The notes under the pieces are model-generated. The model made no database searches and was not told the origin of the DNA. It saw only the letters and a list, made by a program, of their open reading frames with translations. From Polynucleobacter sp. AP-Kolm-20A-A1 (GTDB lineage Bacteria > Pseudomonadota > Gammaproteobacteria > Burkholderiales > Burkholderiaceae): a stretch of 64,000 bases of DNA. The translations under genes and the position numbers were made by a program. This document shows, piece by piece, positions 18,454 through 28,940 of the stretch. Within the stretch, counting starts at the first letter, position 1; each line of letters begins with the position of its first letter. The stretch is from contig NZ_CP061315.1 of NCBI RefSeq assembly GCF_018688315.1, positions 992,001 through 1,056,000 on the forward strand, written 5' to 3'.

Positions 18454-19974
18454 ATGAACGCACCTCAAGCCTTTGAATCTAAAGAAGATATTGGCCACTA
18501 CGTTGGCGGCACTGTACTGAACCCCAAGGATGGACGCTTTGCGGACGTCTATAACCCAGCCAAAGGCGCTGTTGCCCGTCGCGTTGCCCTTGCAAGTCGC
18601 AAAGATGTCGACTCTGCTGTAGCAGTTGCTCAGAAGGCTTTTTTGACCTGGAGTCAAACTAGCCCCCTGCGCCGCGCTCGCATCATGTTCAAGTATCTCG
18701 AATTACTCAACGCTAACCGTGATGAGCTTGCCGCAATCATTACTGCTGAACATGGCAAAGTTTTTACCGACGCCCAAGGTGAGGTTACGCGTGGAATTGA
18801 AATCGTTGAATTTGCAACTGGCATTCCAGAGTTACTCAAAGGTGAATATACCGAACAAGTTTCAACTGATATTGATAACTGGGTAATGCGTCAGCCTTTA
18901 GGCGTAGTTGCAGGCATCACGCCATTTAACTTCCCCGTCATGGTTCCTATGTGGATGTTCCCAATGGCAATTGCCTGCGGCAATACTTTCATCCTCAAGC
19001 CAAGCCCTACCGACCCATCCGCATCATTGTTTATGGCCAAACTCTTAAAAGAAGCCGGTCTTCCGGATGGCGTATTTAATGTGGTGCAAGGCGATAAAGA
19101 AGCTGTTGATGCCTTGATTGAAAATCCAGATGTAAAAGCAATTAGCTTTGTTGGATCAACCCCTATTGCAAACTACATCTACGAACGTTGCGCCCATTTT
19201 GGCAAACGCTCGCAAGCATTGGGCGGCGCCAAGAATCACATGGTCATCATGCCTGATGCCGACATAGATAAAGCCATTGATGCTTTGGTGGGTGCCGCTT
19301 ATGGTTCTGCCGGCGAGCGCTGCATGGCAATTTCAGTTGCAGTACTAGTAGGCGACGTTGCTGAAAAAATTATGCCTAAACTGATTGAGCGCACCAAAAC
19401 ACTCAAAGTTAAAAACGGCATGGAATTAGACGCTGAAATGGGCCCAATCGTTACAAAGGCTGCTTTAGAGCGCATTACCGGATACATTGATAACGGCGTT
19501 GCATCAGGAGCAAAACTCTTGGTTGATGGCCGCGGACTAAAAGTACCTGGCTGTGAAAATGGATTCTTCTTGGGCGGCACCCTATTCGATGGCGTTACTC
19601 CAGATATGAAGATCTATCTCGAAGAAATCTTTGGACCAGTTCTGTCTTGCTTACGCGTTGCCAACTTTACTGAGGCTTTGAATCTCGTGAACTCTTGTGA
19701 ATACGGCAACGGTGTTGCTTGCTTTACAAGTGACGGAAACATTGCCCGCGAATTTGCTCGTCGTGTTCAAGTAGGTATGGTTGGTATTAACGTACCTATT
19801 CCTGTGCCAATGGCTTGGCACGGCTTTGGCGGCTGGAAGAAATCTCTCTTTGGCGATATGCATGCATATGGCAAAGAAGGTGTTCGCTTCTATACCAAGC
19901 AGAAGAGCGTAATGCAGCGTTGGCCTGAGAGCATTGCTAAGGGCGCAGAGTTTGTGATGCCAACCTCTAAGTGA
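18454..19974 (+). CDS. mmsA: CoA-acylating methylmalonate-semialdehyde dehydrogenase
   Basis: Converts (methyl)malonate semialdehyde to propionyl-CoA or acetyl-CoA with NAD and CoA, in valine, thymine and inositol breakdown. The 506-residue aldehyde dehydrogenase shows [14 protein letters not shown] and the catalytic cysteine C290 in [12 protein letters not shown]. The usual ALDH general-base motif ELGGK reads ALGGAK here, which fits the CoA-dependent subgroup. AAGAG precedes the ATG. A strong hairpin terminator follows. Its product propionyl-CoA links loosely to prpE at the window start, though the genes are far apart. mmsB is not adjacent. Confidence 0.9.
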   Translation: MNAPQAFESKEDIGHYVGGTVLNPKDGRFADVYNPAKGAVARRVALASRKDVDSAVAVAQKAFLTWSQTSPLRRARIMFKYLELLNANRDELAAIITAEHGKVFTDAQGEVTRGIEIVEFATGIPELLKGEYTEQVSTDIDNWVMRQPLGVVAGITPFNFPVMVPMWMFPMAIACGNTFILKPSPTDPSASLFMAKLLKEAGLPDGVFNVVQGDKEAVDALIENPDVKAISFVGSTPIANYIYERCAHFGKRSQALGGAKNHMVIMPDADIDKAIDALVGAAYGSAGERCMAISVAVLVGDVAEKIMPKLIERTKTLKVKNGMELDAEMGPIVTKAALERITGYIDNGVASGAKLLVDGRGLKVPGCENGFFLGGTLFDGVTPDMKIYLEEIFGPVLSCLRVANFTEALNLVNSCEYGNGVACFTSDGNIAREFARRVQVGMVGINVPIPVPMAWHGFGGWKKSLFGDMHAYGKEGVRFYTKQKSVMQRWPESIAKGAEFVMPTSK

Positions 19975-19988
19975 TGTTGGCTTGATAC

Positions 19989-20018
19989 AAAAATAGCGAT
20001 CTTCGGATCGCTATTTTT
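19989..20018 (+). terminator. Rho-independent terminator after mmsA (probably bidirectional)
   Basis: A perfect 13-base-pair stem, AAAAATAGCGATC with GATCGCTATTTTT, closed by a stable C(TTCG)G tetraloop and followed by a T-run. It begins 14 bases after the mmsA stop. The symmetric A/T flanks mean it could also end the DUF1178 gene transcript coming from the other side. Confidence 0.9.
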
Positions 20019-20052
20019 TTGCCCTCTTGAAGAGGCATTGATGTAAGGAGAC

Positions 20053-20541
20053 TTATTGAAGGGTATTTTTTAAAGCCGGCATCAGAGGCATAGCCATCAC
20101 TTCAATACCCTCATCCCTGAGAGCTTCCGCCTCATCCAAAGTAGTTTGACCGCGGATACTTCTCTCCGGGGATTCTTTGTAATGAATTTTTCTAGCTTCT
20201 TCAGCAAATGCAGTGCCAACATCTTCAGATTTACCCATCAAATCACGCATACCCTTGAGAAAAGCAGCTTGAACCTGAGCCTCCAGTTGAGAATGGTCAT
20301 TACCCGTAAGGGCAACAACATCACCGCTGATGCTACCCATATCCGCCTTAGAAACAGTCAGTTCATTGGTGCCGCTAGATTTTGCAATATGTGGCGCTGA
20401 GGGCATGCGCGTGATTTCAGTGCTCTCACATACAGGGCAAGCAAGCATTCCACTATCTTGTTGATCAAGACAGTCCTGCTCTGAGGCAAACCATCCTTCA
20501 AAACGATGGTCCATGGGGCAAGCGAGGTTATAAACTTTCAT
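20053..20541 (-). CDS. DUF1178 family protein
   Basis: A 162-residue protein of unknown function found widely in proteobacteria. It opens MKVYNLACPMDHRFEGWF and has a zinc-ribbon-like cysteine pattern (CPMDH, then CPVCES). The C-terminal part, GTAFAEEARKIHYKESPERSI and then EAEALRDEGIEVMAMP, is the most conserved region. It follows the Nudix gene on the same strand with about 65 bases between. Nothing in the sequence indicates a specific role. Confidence 0.85.
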   Translation of the reverse strand: MKVYNLACPMDHRFEGWFASEQDCLDQQDSGMLACPVCESTEITRMPSAPHIAKSSGTNELTVSKADMGSISGDVVALTGNDHSQLEAQVQAAFLKGMRDLMGKSEDVGTAFAEEARKIHYKESPERSIRGQTTLDEAEALRDEGIEVMAMPLMPALKNTLQ

Positions 20542-20606
20542 AAAACGTATATATGGGCAAAATCATTAAATTCAATAGCCCTATTTTAATCGGGATTAAC
20601 TTTCGA

Positions 20607-21206
20607 CTATTTAATCGGGGTAGGCGTCACCAATCCACGACGATAGCGGTCCAGCCAATAGGCGGATATCGTGGTTTTTACATCGGTAATCTCACCCTCT
20701 TCGACCCAGGATATTAGCCGCTCAAGTGGGGCTGCAAATACGTCCAAAAACTCTTCATCATCCAGATGACTTTTTCCGGGAACTAAATCTTCAGCCAAAT
20801 AGATATCAATCAATTCAGTTGAATATGAAATCACGGGATGAATGCGACGTATATAGCTCCACTTTCTAGCGGTATAACCAGTCTCCTCCTCGAGCTCACG
20901 TTGGGCACACAACAAATGATCCTCGCCAACCTCTAACTTTCCTGCGGGTATCTCAATGCATGCCTTAGCGATTGGATAGCGATATTGGCGCTCTAAAAGC
21001 ACTCTGCCATCATCCAAGATTGCAACAATGGCCACAGCTCCTGGATGCGTTAAATACTCTCGCGTGGCTTCTTGTCCATCAGGCAATGAAACTGTATCGC
21101 GCTTCATGTGCAAAAAGATACCGCCGTAAATATCTTCTCCAGAGATACGCTCTTCTCTTAAGTGCTGGTCACCCGCCGGCAAATCTTCAAATGTTTTTTC
21201 AGCCAT
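20607..21206 (-). CDS. Nudix hydrolase, ADP-ribose pyrophosphatase-like
   Basis: Probably cleaves ADP-ribose or related nucleoside diphosphate sugars, like NudF. The 199-residue protein has the whole Nudix box, beginning GKLEVGE and ending RELEEETGY, with the upstream EIPAG strand typical of ADP-ribose pyrophosphatases. AAAGAGA lies upstream of the ATG at 21204-21206; the in-frame TTG one codon earlier is less likely. It sits just beyond the complex I operon terminator, a neighbourhood I recall from related genomes, though no functional link is evident. Confidence 0.87.
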   Translation of the reverse strand: MAEKTFEDLPAGDQHLREERISGEDIYGGIFLHMKRDTVSLPDGQEATREYLTHPGAVAIVAILDDGRVLLERQYRYPIAKACIEIPAGKLEVGEDHLLCAQRELEEETGYTARKWSYIRRIHPVISYSTELIDIYLAEDLVPGKSHLDDEEFLDVFAAPLERLISWVEEGEITDVKTTISAYWLDRYRRGLVTPTPIK

Positions 21207-21276
21207 CAAATATCTCTTTAAAAGTAGGATGATTTATCTTATAAAAAGTAAGTGTCATTACGATGTCACAAATAAT

Positions 21277-21299
21277 AAAGGCTCCACTTAGGAGCCTTT
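21277..21299 (-). terminator. Rho-independent terminator of the nuo operon
   Basis: On the minus strand AAAGGCTCC pairs perfectly with GGAGCCTTT across a five-base loop, followed by ATTATTTG. It lies 22 bases beyond the nuoN stop, before the Nudix gene, and is the natural end of the 14-gene complex I transcript. The T-run is interrupted, so read-through is possible. Confidence 0.75.
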
Positions 21300-21321
21300 A
21301 TATATACCGTTACCGCGGTCC

Positions 21322-22821
21322 TTAGGAGCCTAGTAATGTGCGACGCATTGCATCCAAGCATAGACTCATTAAGCCGGCGGGAACAATGCCAATCACCAGA
21401 ACCAGAATGCTGTTTAGGCCTAGGATGCCTTTAGCAAAACCAGATCCAGAAACAGTGATCTCGTGTTCAGGCTCATCAAAATACATGACCTTCACAACAC
21501 GAAGGTAGTAGAAAGCGCCAATCAAGGATGCAATCACAGCAATGATTGCCAAGAAGGTATGCTCCGCATCAACCAAAGCCTCAAGCACGCCTAATTTAGC
21601 TGCGAATCCAACAGTCGGCGGAATACCAGCCAATGAGAACATCATCACCAACCCAATAAATGCAAACCAGGGGTGCTTTTTATTAAGGCCTTTTAAGCCA
21701 TCCAGCGTTTCGCAGTCATAACCCTTGCGAGATAAAACCATCAATAAACCGAACGTACCTAATGTTGTCAAAACATAGGTGATTGCATAGAACATAGATG
21801 CGCTAAATGCGTGATCATCGAATACCGACAACATACCTAATAAAACAAAGCCCATTTGTGCGATAGCTGAATAGGCCAACATACGCTTCACATTGGTTTG
21901 CGCAATCGCTGTAACGTTACCAACCACTAGAGATAGCAAAGCTAGTAATACCAACATTGGCTGCCAATCACCCATCAATGGCAATAAAGTATTTACGAGC
22001 AGGCGGAATAACAAAGCAAAAGCAGCCAACTTAGGTGCGGCAGCAATCATCAAAGTAACAGCTGTAGGAGCGCCTTGATAGACATCTGGCACCCACATAT
22101 GGAAAGGTACGACACCTAGCTTAAACGCTAAGCCAGCAACAATAAACACCAAACCAAATGCCATTACCAAGTGATTTACACGTGGATCAGCAACTGCTTT
22201 GAAGATCTCAATCAGATCAAGCGAGCCAGTTACGCCATAAAGCATAGACATGCCATACAACAAGAAACCAGATGCCAAAGCGCCAAGGATGAAATACTTA
22301 ATGCCGGCTTCAACGCTCTTTTCGCTGCTATGACGCATCGCTACCAAAGCGTATGTTGGCAATGCCATCAATTCCAGGCCAAGATACAAAGTTAAGAGAT
22401 TGGCACCTGAAATTAAAACAAACTGACCGAGTAAAGCAAGCAACGCCAGAACAATAAAGTCAGGACGGAACAATGCGCGATCCATAAGGTATTGCTTGGA
22501 GTAAATCAAGCTAATCAATACCGCCACGCAAGAACAAGCTTTCAGCAAATTAGAGAATGGGTCTGACTGAAATAGGCCATTCATCGCCACTAGAGAGACG
22601 TCACCCATGCGTCCAATGAAGGCGAACGCCAGATAGCCCAGCAGAATGATCGAGAAAAAATATACAAATCCAACGCCGCGAGGGGTATGGAATATATCTT
22701 GTTCTACACCAGGAGTGGAAACCGCCCTCTCGCGCACATAAACACTAGCCACCAACAAAAGACAGGTGGCAACTAATAAAACGAGTTCCGGCAGGATGGC
22801 GTATAGGTCGAATGCTTGCAT
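21322..22821 (-). CDS. nuoN: NADH-quinone oxidoreductase subunit N
   Basis: Antiporter-like proton-pumping subunit of complex I, 499 residues with about 14 membrane segments. Characteristic stretches are [17 protein letters not shown] with the conserved glutamate in the fifth segment, [16 protein letters not shown] with the key lysine, [21 protein letters not shown], and [16 protein letters not shown]. It is the last gene of the operon, ten bases after nuoM. Confidence 0.96.
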   Translation of the reverse strand: MQAFDLYAILPELVLLVATCLLLVASVYVRERAVSTPGVEQDIFHTPRGVGFVYFFSIILLGYLAFAFIGRMGDVSLVAMNGLFQSDPFSNLLKACSCVAVLISLIYSKQYLMDRALFRPDFIVLALLALLGQFVLISGANLLTLYLGLELMALPTYALVAMRHSSEKSVEAGIKYFILGALASGFLLYGMSMLYGVTGSLDLIEIFKAVADPRVNHLVMAFGLVFIVAGLAFKLGVVPFHMWVPDVYQGAPTAVTLMIAAAPKLAAFALLFRLLVNTLLPLMGDWQPMLVLLALLSLVVGNVTAIAQTNVKRMLAYSAIAQMGFVLLGMLSVFDDHAFSASMFYAITYVLTTLGTFGLLMVLSRKGYDCETLDGLKGLNKKHPWFAFIGLVMMFSLAGIPPTVGFAAKLGVLEALVDAEHTFLAIIAVIASLIGAFYYLRVVKVMYFDEPEHEITVSGSGFAKGILGLNSILVLVIGIVPAGLMSLCLDAMRRTLLGS

Positions 22822-22831
22822 TTGCTTTTAC

Positions 22832-24298
22832 TCAGAGTTTGCTAACAGCAACGTGCTGCAGCAGATTAATCACAGCAGGATGAATGATGTCGGTAAATGG
22901 TTTTGGATAAACGCCCATTCCAATCACGCAAACTGACAACACCACCATCATGAAATATTCGCGAGCATTGAGATCTTTGAGAACCTCAACATGCTTATTT
23001 GTTACGGCGCCGAAAAACACGCGCTTTACCATCCACAAGGAATACGCCGCGCCAAGTATCAGCGCTGTGGCTGCCAGGACACCGATAAAGAAATCGTAGT
23101 CAACTGCCGCCAAGATCACCATAAACTCGCCAACGAAACCAGAAGTGGCAGGCAGGCCGCAATTAGCCATCGCCATCAATACTGCAAATGCGGTAAATGC
23201 AGGCATGCGATGAACCACGCCGCCGTAATCTGCAATTTGACGTGTATGCATGCGGTCATACAAGACACCAATAGACAAGAACATTGCGCCGGCAACAAAG
23301 CCGTGTGAAATCATCTGCACAATGCCACCCTCTATTCCCAATGGGCTAAAGAGGAAGAAGCCAAGTGTTACAAAGCCCATATGCGCAACCGATGAATAAG
23401 CCACAAGCTTTTTCATATCTTTTTGCACTAAAGCTACCGCGCCAACATAGATAACGGCCACAAGCGATAGGAAGATAACAAACGGGCCTAAATACTGGCT
23501 AGCATCTGGTGCGATAGGCAATGAGAAGCGCAAGAAGCCATAGGCACCCAGCTTGAGCATGATTGCAGCCAAAACCACAGAGCCGCCTGTCGGCGCTTCA
23601 ACGTGCACATCAGGCAACCATGTATGCAATGGCCACATTGGCACCTTTACAGCAAACGCCATAAAGAATGCGGCGAACAATAGGATTTGCTCTACGATAT
23701 CAAGTCGTGCGTTCTGCCAAGCCAAAATGTCGAAGGTATTTGTAACGTTATACAAATACAACATAGCAACCAGTGTTAGTAATGAACCTAACAAGGTGTA
23801 CAGGAAGAACTTAAATGCTGCGTAGATACGATTATGACCACCCCATACACCAATAATGATGTACATCGGGATCAATGTAGCCTCGAAGAATACATAGAAC
23901 AACAAAGCGTCTAGCGCGCAAAATACGCCGATCATTAATCCAGAGAGGATCATGAATGAAGCCATGTACTGCGAAACCTTGGTATCAATAACTTCCCAAG
24001 CTGCAATCACAACAATGATGTTGATGAAAGCGGTAAGGACGATAAACCAAACAGAGATTCCGTCGATACCTAGATAGTAGTTAATGTCGTAGCGCGGAAT
24101 CCAACTTACCTTCTCAACAAACTGCATACCAGCGTTGGCTATATCAAAATTGATAACCAATGGAAGCGTGGCAATGAAACCAAGAACGGCGCCAACAAGC
24201 GCTAACCAGCGAACGCCGGCAGATGGTTTCTCAGACCCATAAAACAGAATAATGAGTCCAAAGAGAATCGGGGTCCAAATTGCGTAAGAAAGAATCAT
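22832..24298 (-). CDS. nuoM: NADH-quinone oxidoreductase subunit M
   Basis: Second antiporter-like membrane subunit of complex I, 488 residues. Key elements are FYVFFEATLIPMYIIIG with the essential membrane glutamate, FFMAFAVKVPMWPLHTW with the lysine-bearing seventh segment, LPDVHVEAPTGGSV, and KKLVAYSSVAHMGFVTLG. It lies 24 bases after nuoL and is followed by nuoN. Confidence 0.96.
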   Translation of the reverse strand: MILSYAIWTPILFGLIILFYGSEKPSAGVRWLALVGAVLGFIATLPLVINFDIANAGMQFVEKVSWIPRYDINYYLGIDGISVWFIVLTAFINIIVVIAAWEVIDTKVSQYMASFMILSGLMIGVFCALDALLFYVFFEATLIPMYIIIGVWGGHNRIYAAFKFFLYTLLGSLLTLVAMLYLYNVTNTFDILAWQNARLDIVEQILLFAAFFMAFAVKVPMWPLHTWLPDVHVEAPTGGSVVLAAIMLKLGAYGFLRFSLPIAPDASQYLGPFVIFLSLVAVIYVGAVALVQKDMKKLVAYSSVAHMGFVTLGFFLFSPLGIEGGIVQMISHGFVAGAMFLSIGVLYDRMHTRQIADYGGVVHRMPAFTAFAVLMAMANCGLPATSGFVGEFMVILAAVDYDFFIGVLAATALILGAAYSLWMVKRVFFGAVTNKHVEVLKDLNAREYFMMVVLSVCVIGMGVYPKPFTDIIHPAVINLLQHVAVSKL

Positions 24299-24322
24299 AG
24301 TGGCTACTTAAGTAACAAAGGC

Positions 24323-26380
24323 CTAGCGAACAAAAGGCAGGTAAGCATACAAAACCCAAGCCAGCAAAATCGCCAAGCCTGCAATCATTGCAAATGCGTA
24401 GTGATAGAGATAACCGGATTGCAAATGGCGAATAACACCAGCAAAGCGGCCTACAGAGTACGCGCTGCCGTTAACAAAGAATCCATCGATAACCTTTTGA
24501 TCGCCACGATGCCATAAGAAGCTGCCAATCCAGATGAGCCCCTTTGCAAATACTGCTTGATTTAACTCATCAAGGTAGTACTTGTTATCAAATAATTTCT
24601 TGATTGGCGCAAAAGTCTCTGCAACCTTTGCTGGCAATTTAGGTGCCCATAGATAACCAACTGCAGCAGTTAATACACCAAGAACGACCAACAGCAATAC
24701 TGGTGATGTGAATGCATGAATCGCCATTGCTACAGGACCGTGGAACTCATCTTCCAACTCTTTCATGACTGGGTGACGAGCCAGATCAATAAAGATGGAA
24801 TCGCCAAAGTATGTACCGAACAACAATGGTGAGATTGTGTAGAAACCAATGATGACTGAAGGAATGGCCAAAAGGATTAAAGGCAATGTCACCACGAATG
24901 GTGATTCGTGCGGCTTTTGACCTGGAGCCAATCCATGATGAGCGTGGTCATCGCCCTGCTCTGCATGATCATGATGGTCGTGGGCATGTGAGTCAGCATG
25001 ACCCCAGCGTGCTTTTCCGTGGAATACATAGAAGTAGAGACGGAAGGAATACAAAGCAGTTACAAATACACTGGCCATCACGGCAAAGTAGGCAAATCCA
25101 GAACCTGGAATATTGCTTGCAGCAACAGCTTCGATGATGGAATCTTTTGAATAGAAACCTGAAAAGAATGGCGTTCCAACTAGAGCCAAATTACCAAGCA
25201 GCATCATGAGGCAGGTAACTGGCATATATTTCCAAAGGCCGCCCATCTTGCGCATATCTTGTTCGTGGTGCATACCCAAAATGACGCTACCTGCAGCAAG
25301 GAACAACAGGGCCTTAAAGAATGCATGGGTCATCAAATGGAAGATTGCTACTGGGTAAGCAGAAACACCCAATGCAACAGTCATATAACCCAACTGGGAC
25401 AAGGTTGAGTAAGCAACTACACGCTTGATATCGTTCTGGACGATGCCAAGGAACCCCATAAAGAGCGCAGTAATAGAGCCGATAACCAAGATAAAGCTCA
25501 ACGCCGCATCTGAAAGCTCAAACAGTGGAGACATGCGTGACACCATAAAGATGCCGGCGGTAACCATGGTTGCAGCGTGAATCAATGCAGAAATTGGTGT
25601 TGGGCCTTCCATCGAGTCAGGCAACCAAACGTGAAGCGGAAACTGTGCAGACTTACCCATTGCGCCAATGAACAAGCAAATACAGGCAACCGTCATGAGG
25701 TTCCAGCTGGTACCGGGCAATGTTTGCGCCGCTAAAGCAGAGTTCTGAGCAAAGATCACGTCATATTGCATTGAACCAGTGCTGGCAAGCAAAATACCGA
25801 TACCCAAAATGAAGCCAAAGTCACCGACGCGGTTAACTAGGAAAGCCTTCATATTGGCAAATACCGCAGATTGACGTTCAAAGTAAAAGCCAATCAGCAA
25901 ATAAGAAACTACACCCACCGCTTCCCAGCCAAAGAAAAGCTGCAAGAGGTTGTTGCTCATTACGAGCATCAGCATGGCAAAAGTAAAGAGTGAGATGTAT
26001 GAGAAGAAGCGGTTATAGCCCTCTTCCCCATGCATATAGCCAATGGTGTAGATGTGAACCATCAAAGACACGAAGGTCACAACGCACATCATGGTTGCCG
26101 TTAACGGATCAATTAAAAAGCCAATATCTAAATTGAGTTCACCCAACTGCATCCAGCGATAAACGGTTCCGTTGAAATAGAAGCCATCCATTACCTGAAC
26201 GAGAACATTGCATGACAAAACAAAAGCAATCGTGACGCCCAAGATGGTCACAAATTGACTGGCGCCATGTCCAATGCGGTTACCGCCTAATTTGGTGCCA
26301 AAAAAGCCAGCAATCATTGAGCCAACTAATGGCGCCAACGGAATTGCACAGAGAACAGGGATATTTAAGGTCAATTGCAT
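24323..26380 (-). CDS. nuoL: NADH-quinone oxidoreductase subunit L
   Basis: Distal proton-pumping subunit of complex I, 685 residues, carrying the long lateral helix at its C-terminal end. Conserved features are FFGWEAVGVVSYLLIGFY (glutamate E153), GAMGKSAQFPLHVWLPDSM (lysine K243), GPTPISALIHAATMVTAG and HAFFKALLFLAAGS. Residues 461-482 form a histidine/aspartate-rich insertion with eleven or so histidines, not present in E. coli NuoL; it should face one side of the membrane between helices and could bind metal, though that is only suggested by composition. Confidence 0.96.
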   Translation of the reverse strand: MQLTLNIPVLCAIPLAPLVGSMIAGFFGTKLGGNRIGHGASQFVTILGVTIAFVLSCNVLVQVMDGFYFNGTVYRWMQLGELNLDIGFLIDPLTATMMCVVTFVSLMVHIYTIGYMHGEEGYNRFFSYISLFTFAMLMLVMSNNLLQLFFGWEAVGVVSYLLIGFYFERQSAVFANMKAFLVNRVGDFGFILGIGILLASTGSMQYDVIFAQNSALAAQTLPGTSWNLMTVACICLFIGAMGKSAQFPLHVWLPDSMEGPTPISALIHAATMVTAGIFMVSRMSPLFELSDAALSFILVIGSITALFMGFLGIVQNDIKRVVAYSTLSQLGYMTVALGVSAYPVAIFHLMTHAFFKALLFLAAGSVILGMHHEQDMRKMGGLWKYMPVTCLMMLLGNLALVGTPFFSGFYSKDSIIEAVAASNIPGSGFAYFAVMASVFVTALYSFRLYFYVFHGKARWGHADSHAHDHHDHAEQGDDHAHHGLAPGQKPHESPFVVTLPLILLAIPSVIIGFYTISPLLFGTYFGDSIFIDLARHPVMKELEDEFHGPVAMAIHAFTSPVLLLVVLGVLTAAVGYLWAPKLPAKVAETFAPIKKLFDNKYYLDELNQAVFAKGLIWIGSFLWHRGDQKVIDGFFVNGSAYSVGRFAGVIRHLQSGYLYHYAFAMIAGLAILLAWVLYAYLPFVR

Positions 26381-26382
26381 GA

Positions 26383-26691
26383 CTAGCCTTTTAGGTGGTC
26401 AAGATCTTCGGCATTAATGGTGTCTACCTTACGGAAGAGCACAACCAAAATTGCCAAACCGATAGCTGCCTCAGCAGCCGCCACAGTCAAAATAAAGAAT
26501 ACGAATACTTGACCTGCCATATCACCCAAATAATGAGAGAAGGCAACAAAGTTCATGTTTACCGACAAGAGCATCAACTCAATTGCCATGAGCAGAACGA
26601 TGACATTCTTACGATTTAAGAAAATACCAATCACGCTGGTGGCGAACAAAATCGCACCGAGCACTAAATAATGGGCGAGAGTGATATTCAT
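26383..26691 (-). CDS. nuoK: NADH-quinone oxidoreductase subunit K
   Basis: Small three-helix membrane subunit of complex I, 102 residues, of the usual length. The membrane glutamates lie in [15 protein letters not shown] and in [14 protein letters not shown], both needed for proton transfer. The start overlaps the nuoJ stop by four bases (ATGA), and nuoL begins two bases after its stop. Confidence 0.96.
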   Translation of the reverse strand: MNITLAHYLVLGAILFATSVIGIFLNRKNVIVLLMAIELMLLSVNMNFVAFSHYLGDMAGQVFVFFILTVAAAEAAIGLAILVVLFRKVDTINAEDLDHLKG

Positions 26692-27335
26692 TTCTTCTCT
26701 CCTCTTGTATCTTGCTTTGCAGCCATATCTGAACCCATCTTCACAATGCGCATACGATCTGCAGCAACCACATTCACTTGCTCATGGATATTCTGAGATT
26801 TTGAGTCTTTCCGATTGCGTAATGTCAAGGCAACAGCAGCAATGATGGCCACTAACAAGATCACACCAGCCACCTCAAAGGCATAAACATAATCAACAAA
26901 GATCAACATGCCCAAAGCTTGAGTATTGTTTGCCATTACCTCTTCCGGCATTGGTTGAACTGGTGCGTTAGTACCAATAAAGCTACGAATGATGACGATG
27001 GATAACTCCAACACAATCACTGCACCCATTAAAAACGCAACGGGTAAGAATTTTTTGAAATCTCGGCGTAGATGCTCTAAATCCAAATCCAACATCATCA
27101 CAACGAATAAGAAGAGAACCATTACAGCGCCGACATAAACCAAAATTAAGGCCAAGCTCAAGAATTCTGCTTTAAGGAGCATCCAGAGACCGGATGCACA
27201 GAAGAAAGCCAATACGAGGAACAGCGCAGCGTGTACTGGGTTACGTGCAGTAATCACGCGCAATGCTGAAATCACCAGCAAACCAGCGAAACCGTAAAAG
27301 AAAACTGCGAATAATGTAGATGGATCGAATGTCAT
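26688..27335 (-). CDS. nuoJ: NADH-quinone oxidoreductase subunit J
   Basis: Membrane subunit of complex I, 215 residues, five helices. The third helix region [27 protein letters not shown] is the typical pi-bulge helix of the family. The C-terminal 45 residues are hydrophilic and less conserved. It overlaps nuoK at its stop and lies 20 bases after nuoI. Confidence 0.95.
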   Translation of the reverse strand: MTFDPSTLFAVFFYGFAGLLVISALRVITARNPVHAALFLVLAFFCASGLWMLLKAEFLSLALILVYVGAVMVLFLFVVMMLDLDLEHLRRDFKKFLPVAFLMGAVIVLELSIVIIRSFIGTNAPVQPMPEEVMANNTQALGMLIFVDYVYAFEVAGVILLVAIIAAVALTLRNRKDSKSQNIHEQVNVVAADRMRIVKMGSDMAAKQDTRGEKK

Positions 27336-27355
27336 ATTAGTTAAGCTCGATTCGA

Positions 27356-27847
27356 TTAACGATAAGGTGCATCAACTGCACGGTTAGCGGCGATGTCTTT
27401 TTCATACTTGTCGCCGACTGCCAAGAGCATTTCTTTAGTGAAGTACAAATCGCCGCGTTTGTCGCCGAAATACTCAAAAATATTAGTTTCTACAATCGCA
27501 TCAACCGGGCATGCTTCTTCGCAAAAGCCACAGAAAATACATTTAGTCAGATCAATGTCGTAGCGACTAGTACGACGTGTTCCGTCATCACGTTCTGCTG
27601 TTTCAATTGTGATGGCATACGCTGGACATACTGCCTCGCACAATTTACAGCCAATGCAACGCTCTTCGCCATTTTCATAACGACGTAGCGCATGCAATCC
27701 ACGGAAACGATTAGACAAAGGAGTCTTTTCGTCAGGGTATTGAACAGTAATTTTTGGTTTAAAGAGATAGCGACCTGTAATAGACATACCAGTCAAAATA
27801 TCTTTAAGCATCAAGCTATCGAGGAATTGGGAAATTTTCTTAAACAT
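27356..27847 (-). CDS. nuoI: NADH-quinone oxidoreductase subunit I (2 x [4Fe-4S])
   Basis: Peripheral ferredoxin-like subunit carrying clusters N6a and N6b. The two binding motifs are [16 protein letters not shown] and [16 protein letters not shown]. The 163-residue length is standard for betaproteobacteria. The N-terminal amphipathic segment seats it on NuoH, whose gene lies directly upstream with an 11-base gap. Confidence 0.97.
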   Translation of the reverse strand: MFKKISQFLDSLMLKDILTGMSITGRYLFKPKITVQYPDEKTPLSNRFRGLHALRRYENGEERCIGCKLCEAVCPAYAITIETAERDDGTRRTSRYDIDLTKCIFCGFCEEACPVDAIVETNIFEYFGDKRGDLYFTKEMLLAVGDKYEKDIAANRAVDAPYR

Positions 27848-27858
27848 GATTGATCAAC

Positions 27859-28932
27859 TTATTTCCAAATATTCCATGGGGATACAACCCATGCGCCGAT
27901 AACAACCACCCAGAATACGGAGATGGGGATAAAGATCTTCCAGCCCAAACGCATGATTTGGTCATAGCGATAACGCGGCAATGTGGCACGCAACCAAATA
28001 ACGCATGACAAAAGGAAGAAGGTTTTGCCAAACAGCCAGAAGAAACCTGGAATGTCGCGCAAGATAGGCAAATCAACAATTGGTAGCCAACCGCCCAAGA
28101 ACATGATTGACGCTACAGCAGCAATCAAAATCATATTGGCGTATTCAGCTAGGAAGAACATCGCAAAAGACATGCCTGAGTACTCAACCATGTGTCCAGC
28201 AACAATCTCAGACTCACCTTCAACCACGTCAAATGGGTGACGGTTTGTTTCAGCTACACCGGAGATGAAGTAGATCAAGAACATTGGCAACAATGGGAGC
28301 CAGTTCCATGACAAGAAATTCAAGCCCATTCCCGCAAAGAAGCCCTGCTCCTGCGAGGCAACGATAGCGCTTAAATTCAAAGATCCAGAAGTCAGTAGTA
28401 CAGTAACTAATGCAAAGCCCATAGCAATCTCATAGGAGATCATCTGAGCTGAAGCGCGCATTGCGCCAAGGAATGGGTATTTAGAGTTTGAAGACCAACC
28501 AGCCAAAATCACGCCATATACACCAATGGATGAAATGGCCATGATGTAAAGAAGTCCGGCATTGACATCAGCTAAAACCATCTTGGCTTGGAAAGGAATC
28601 ACTGCCCACGCTGCAAACGCAGGCATGATCACCATGATTGGGGCAATGAAATACAGCACCTTGCTAGCTTGAGCCGGAGAAATGATCTCCTTCATCAAGA
28701 GCTTTAAGGCGTCTGCAATTGGCTGCAACAAACCTAATGGGCCGACGCGATTTGGCCCAAGACGAATATGCATCCAACCGATTAATTTTCTTTCCCACAG
28801 CGTTAAGTAGGCTACGCAGCCAAACATTGGCAATACGATGATGACGATACGTACCAATGCCCAAACCAATGGCCATAAAGAACCAAAGATAGCCTCGCCT
28901 TGGGTGGTAATGAGGTTCAAGAAATTATCCAT
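27859..28932 (-). CDS. nuoH: NADH-quinone oxidoreductase subunit H
   Basis: Membrane subunit forming most of the quinone channel, 357 residues and eight helices. Diagnostic stretches are [31 protein letters not shown], and [18 protein letters not shown] with the acidic loop facing the quinone site. It follows nuoG by eight bases. Confidence 0.97.
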   Translation of the reverse strand: MDNFLNLITTQGEAIFGSLWPLVWALVRIVIIVLPMFGCVAYLTLWERKLIGWMHIRLGPNRVGPLGLLQPIADALKLLMKEIISPAQASKVLYFIAPIMVIMPAFAAWAVIPFQAKMVLADVNAGLLYIMAISSIGVYGVILAGWSSNSKYPFLGAMRASAQMISYEIAMGFALVTVLLTSGSLNLSAIVASQEQGFFAGMGLNFLSWNWLPLLPMFLIYFISGVAETNRHPFDVVEGESEIVAGHMVEYSGMSFAMFFLAEYANMILIAAVASIMFLGGWLPIVDLPILRDIPGFFWLFGKTFFLLSCVIWLRATLPRYRYDQIMRLGWKIFIPISVFWVVVIGAWVVSPWNIWK

Positions 28933-28940
28933 CTCGTACC

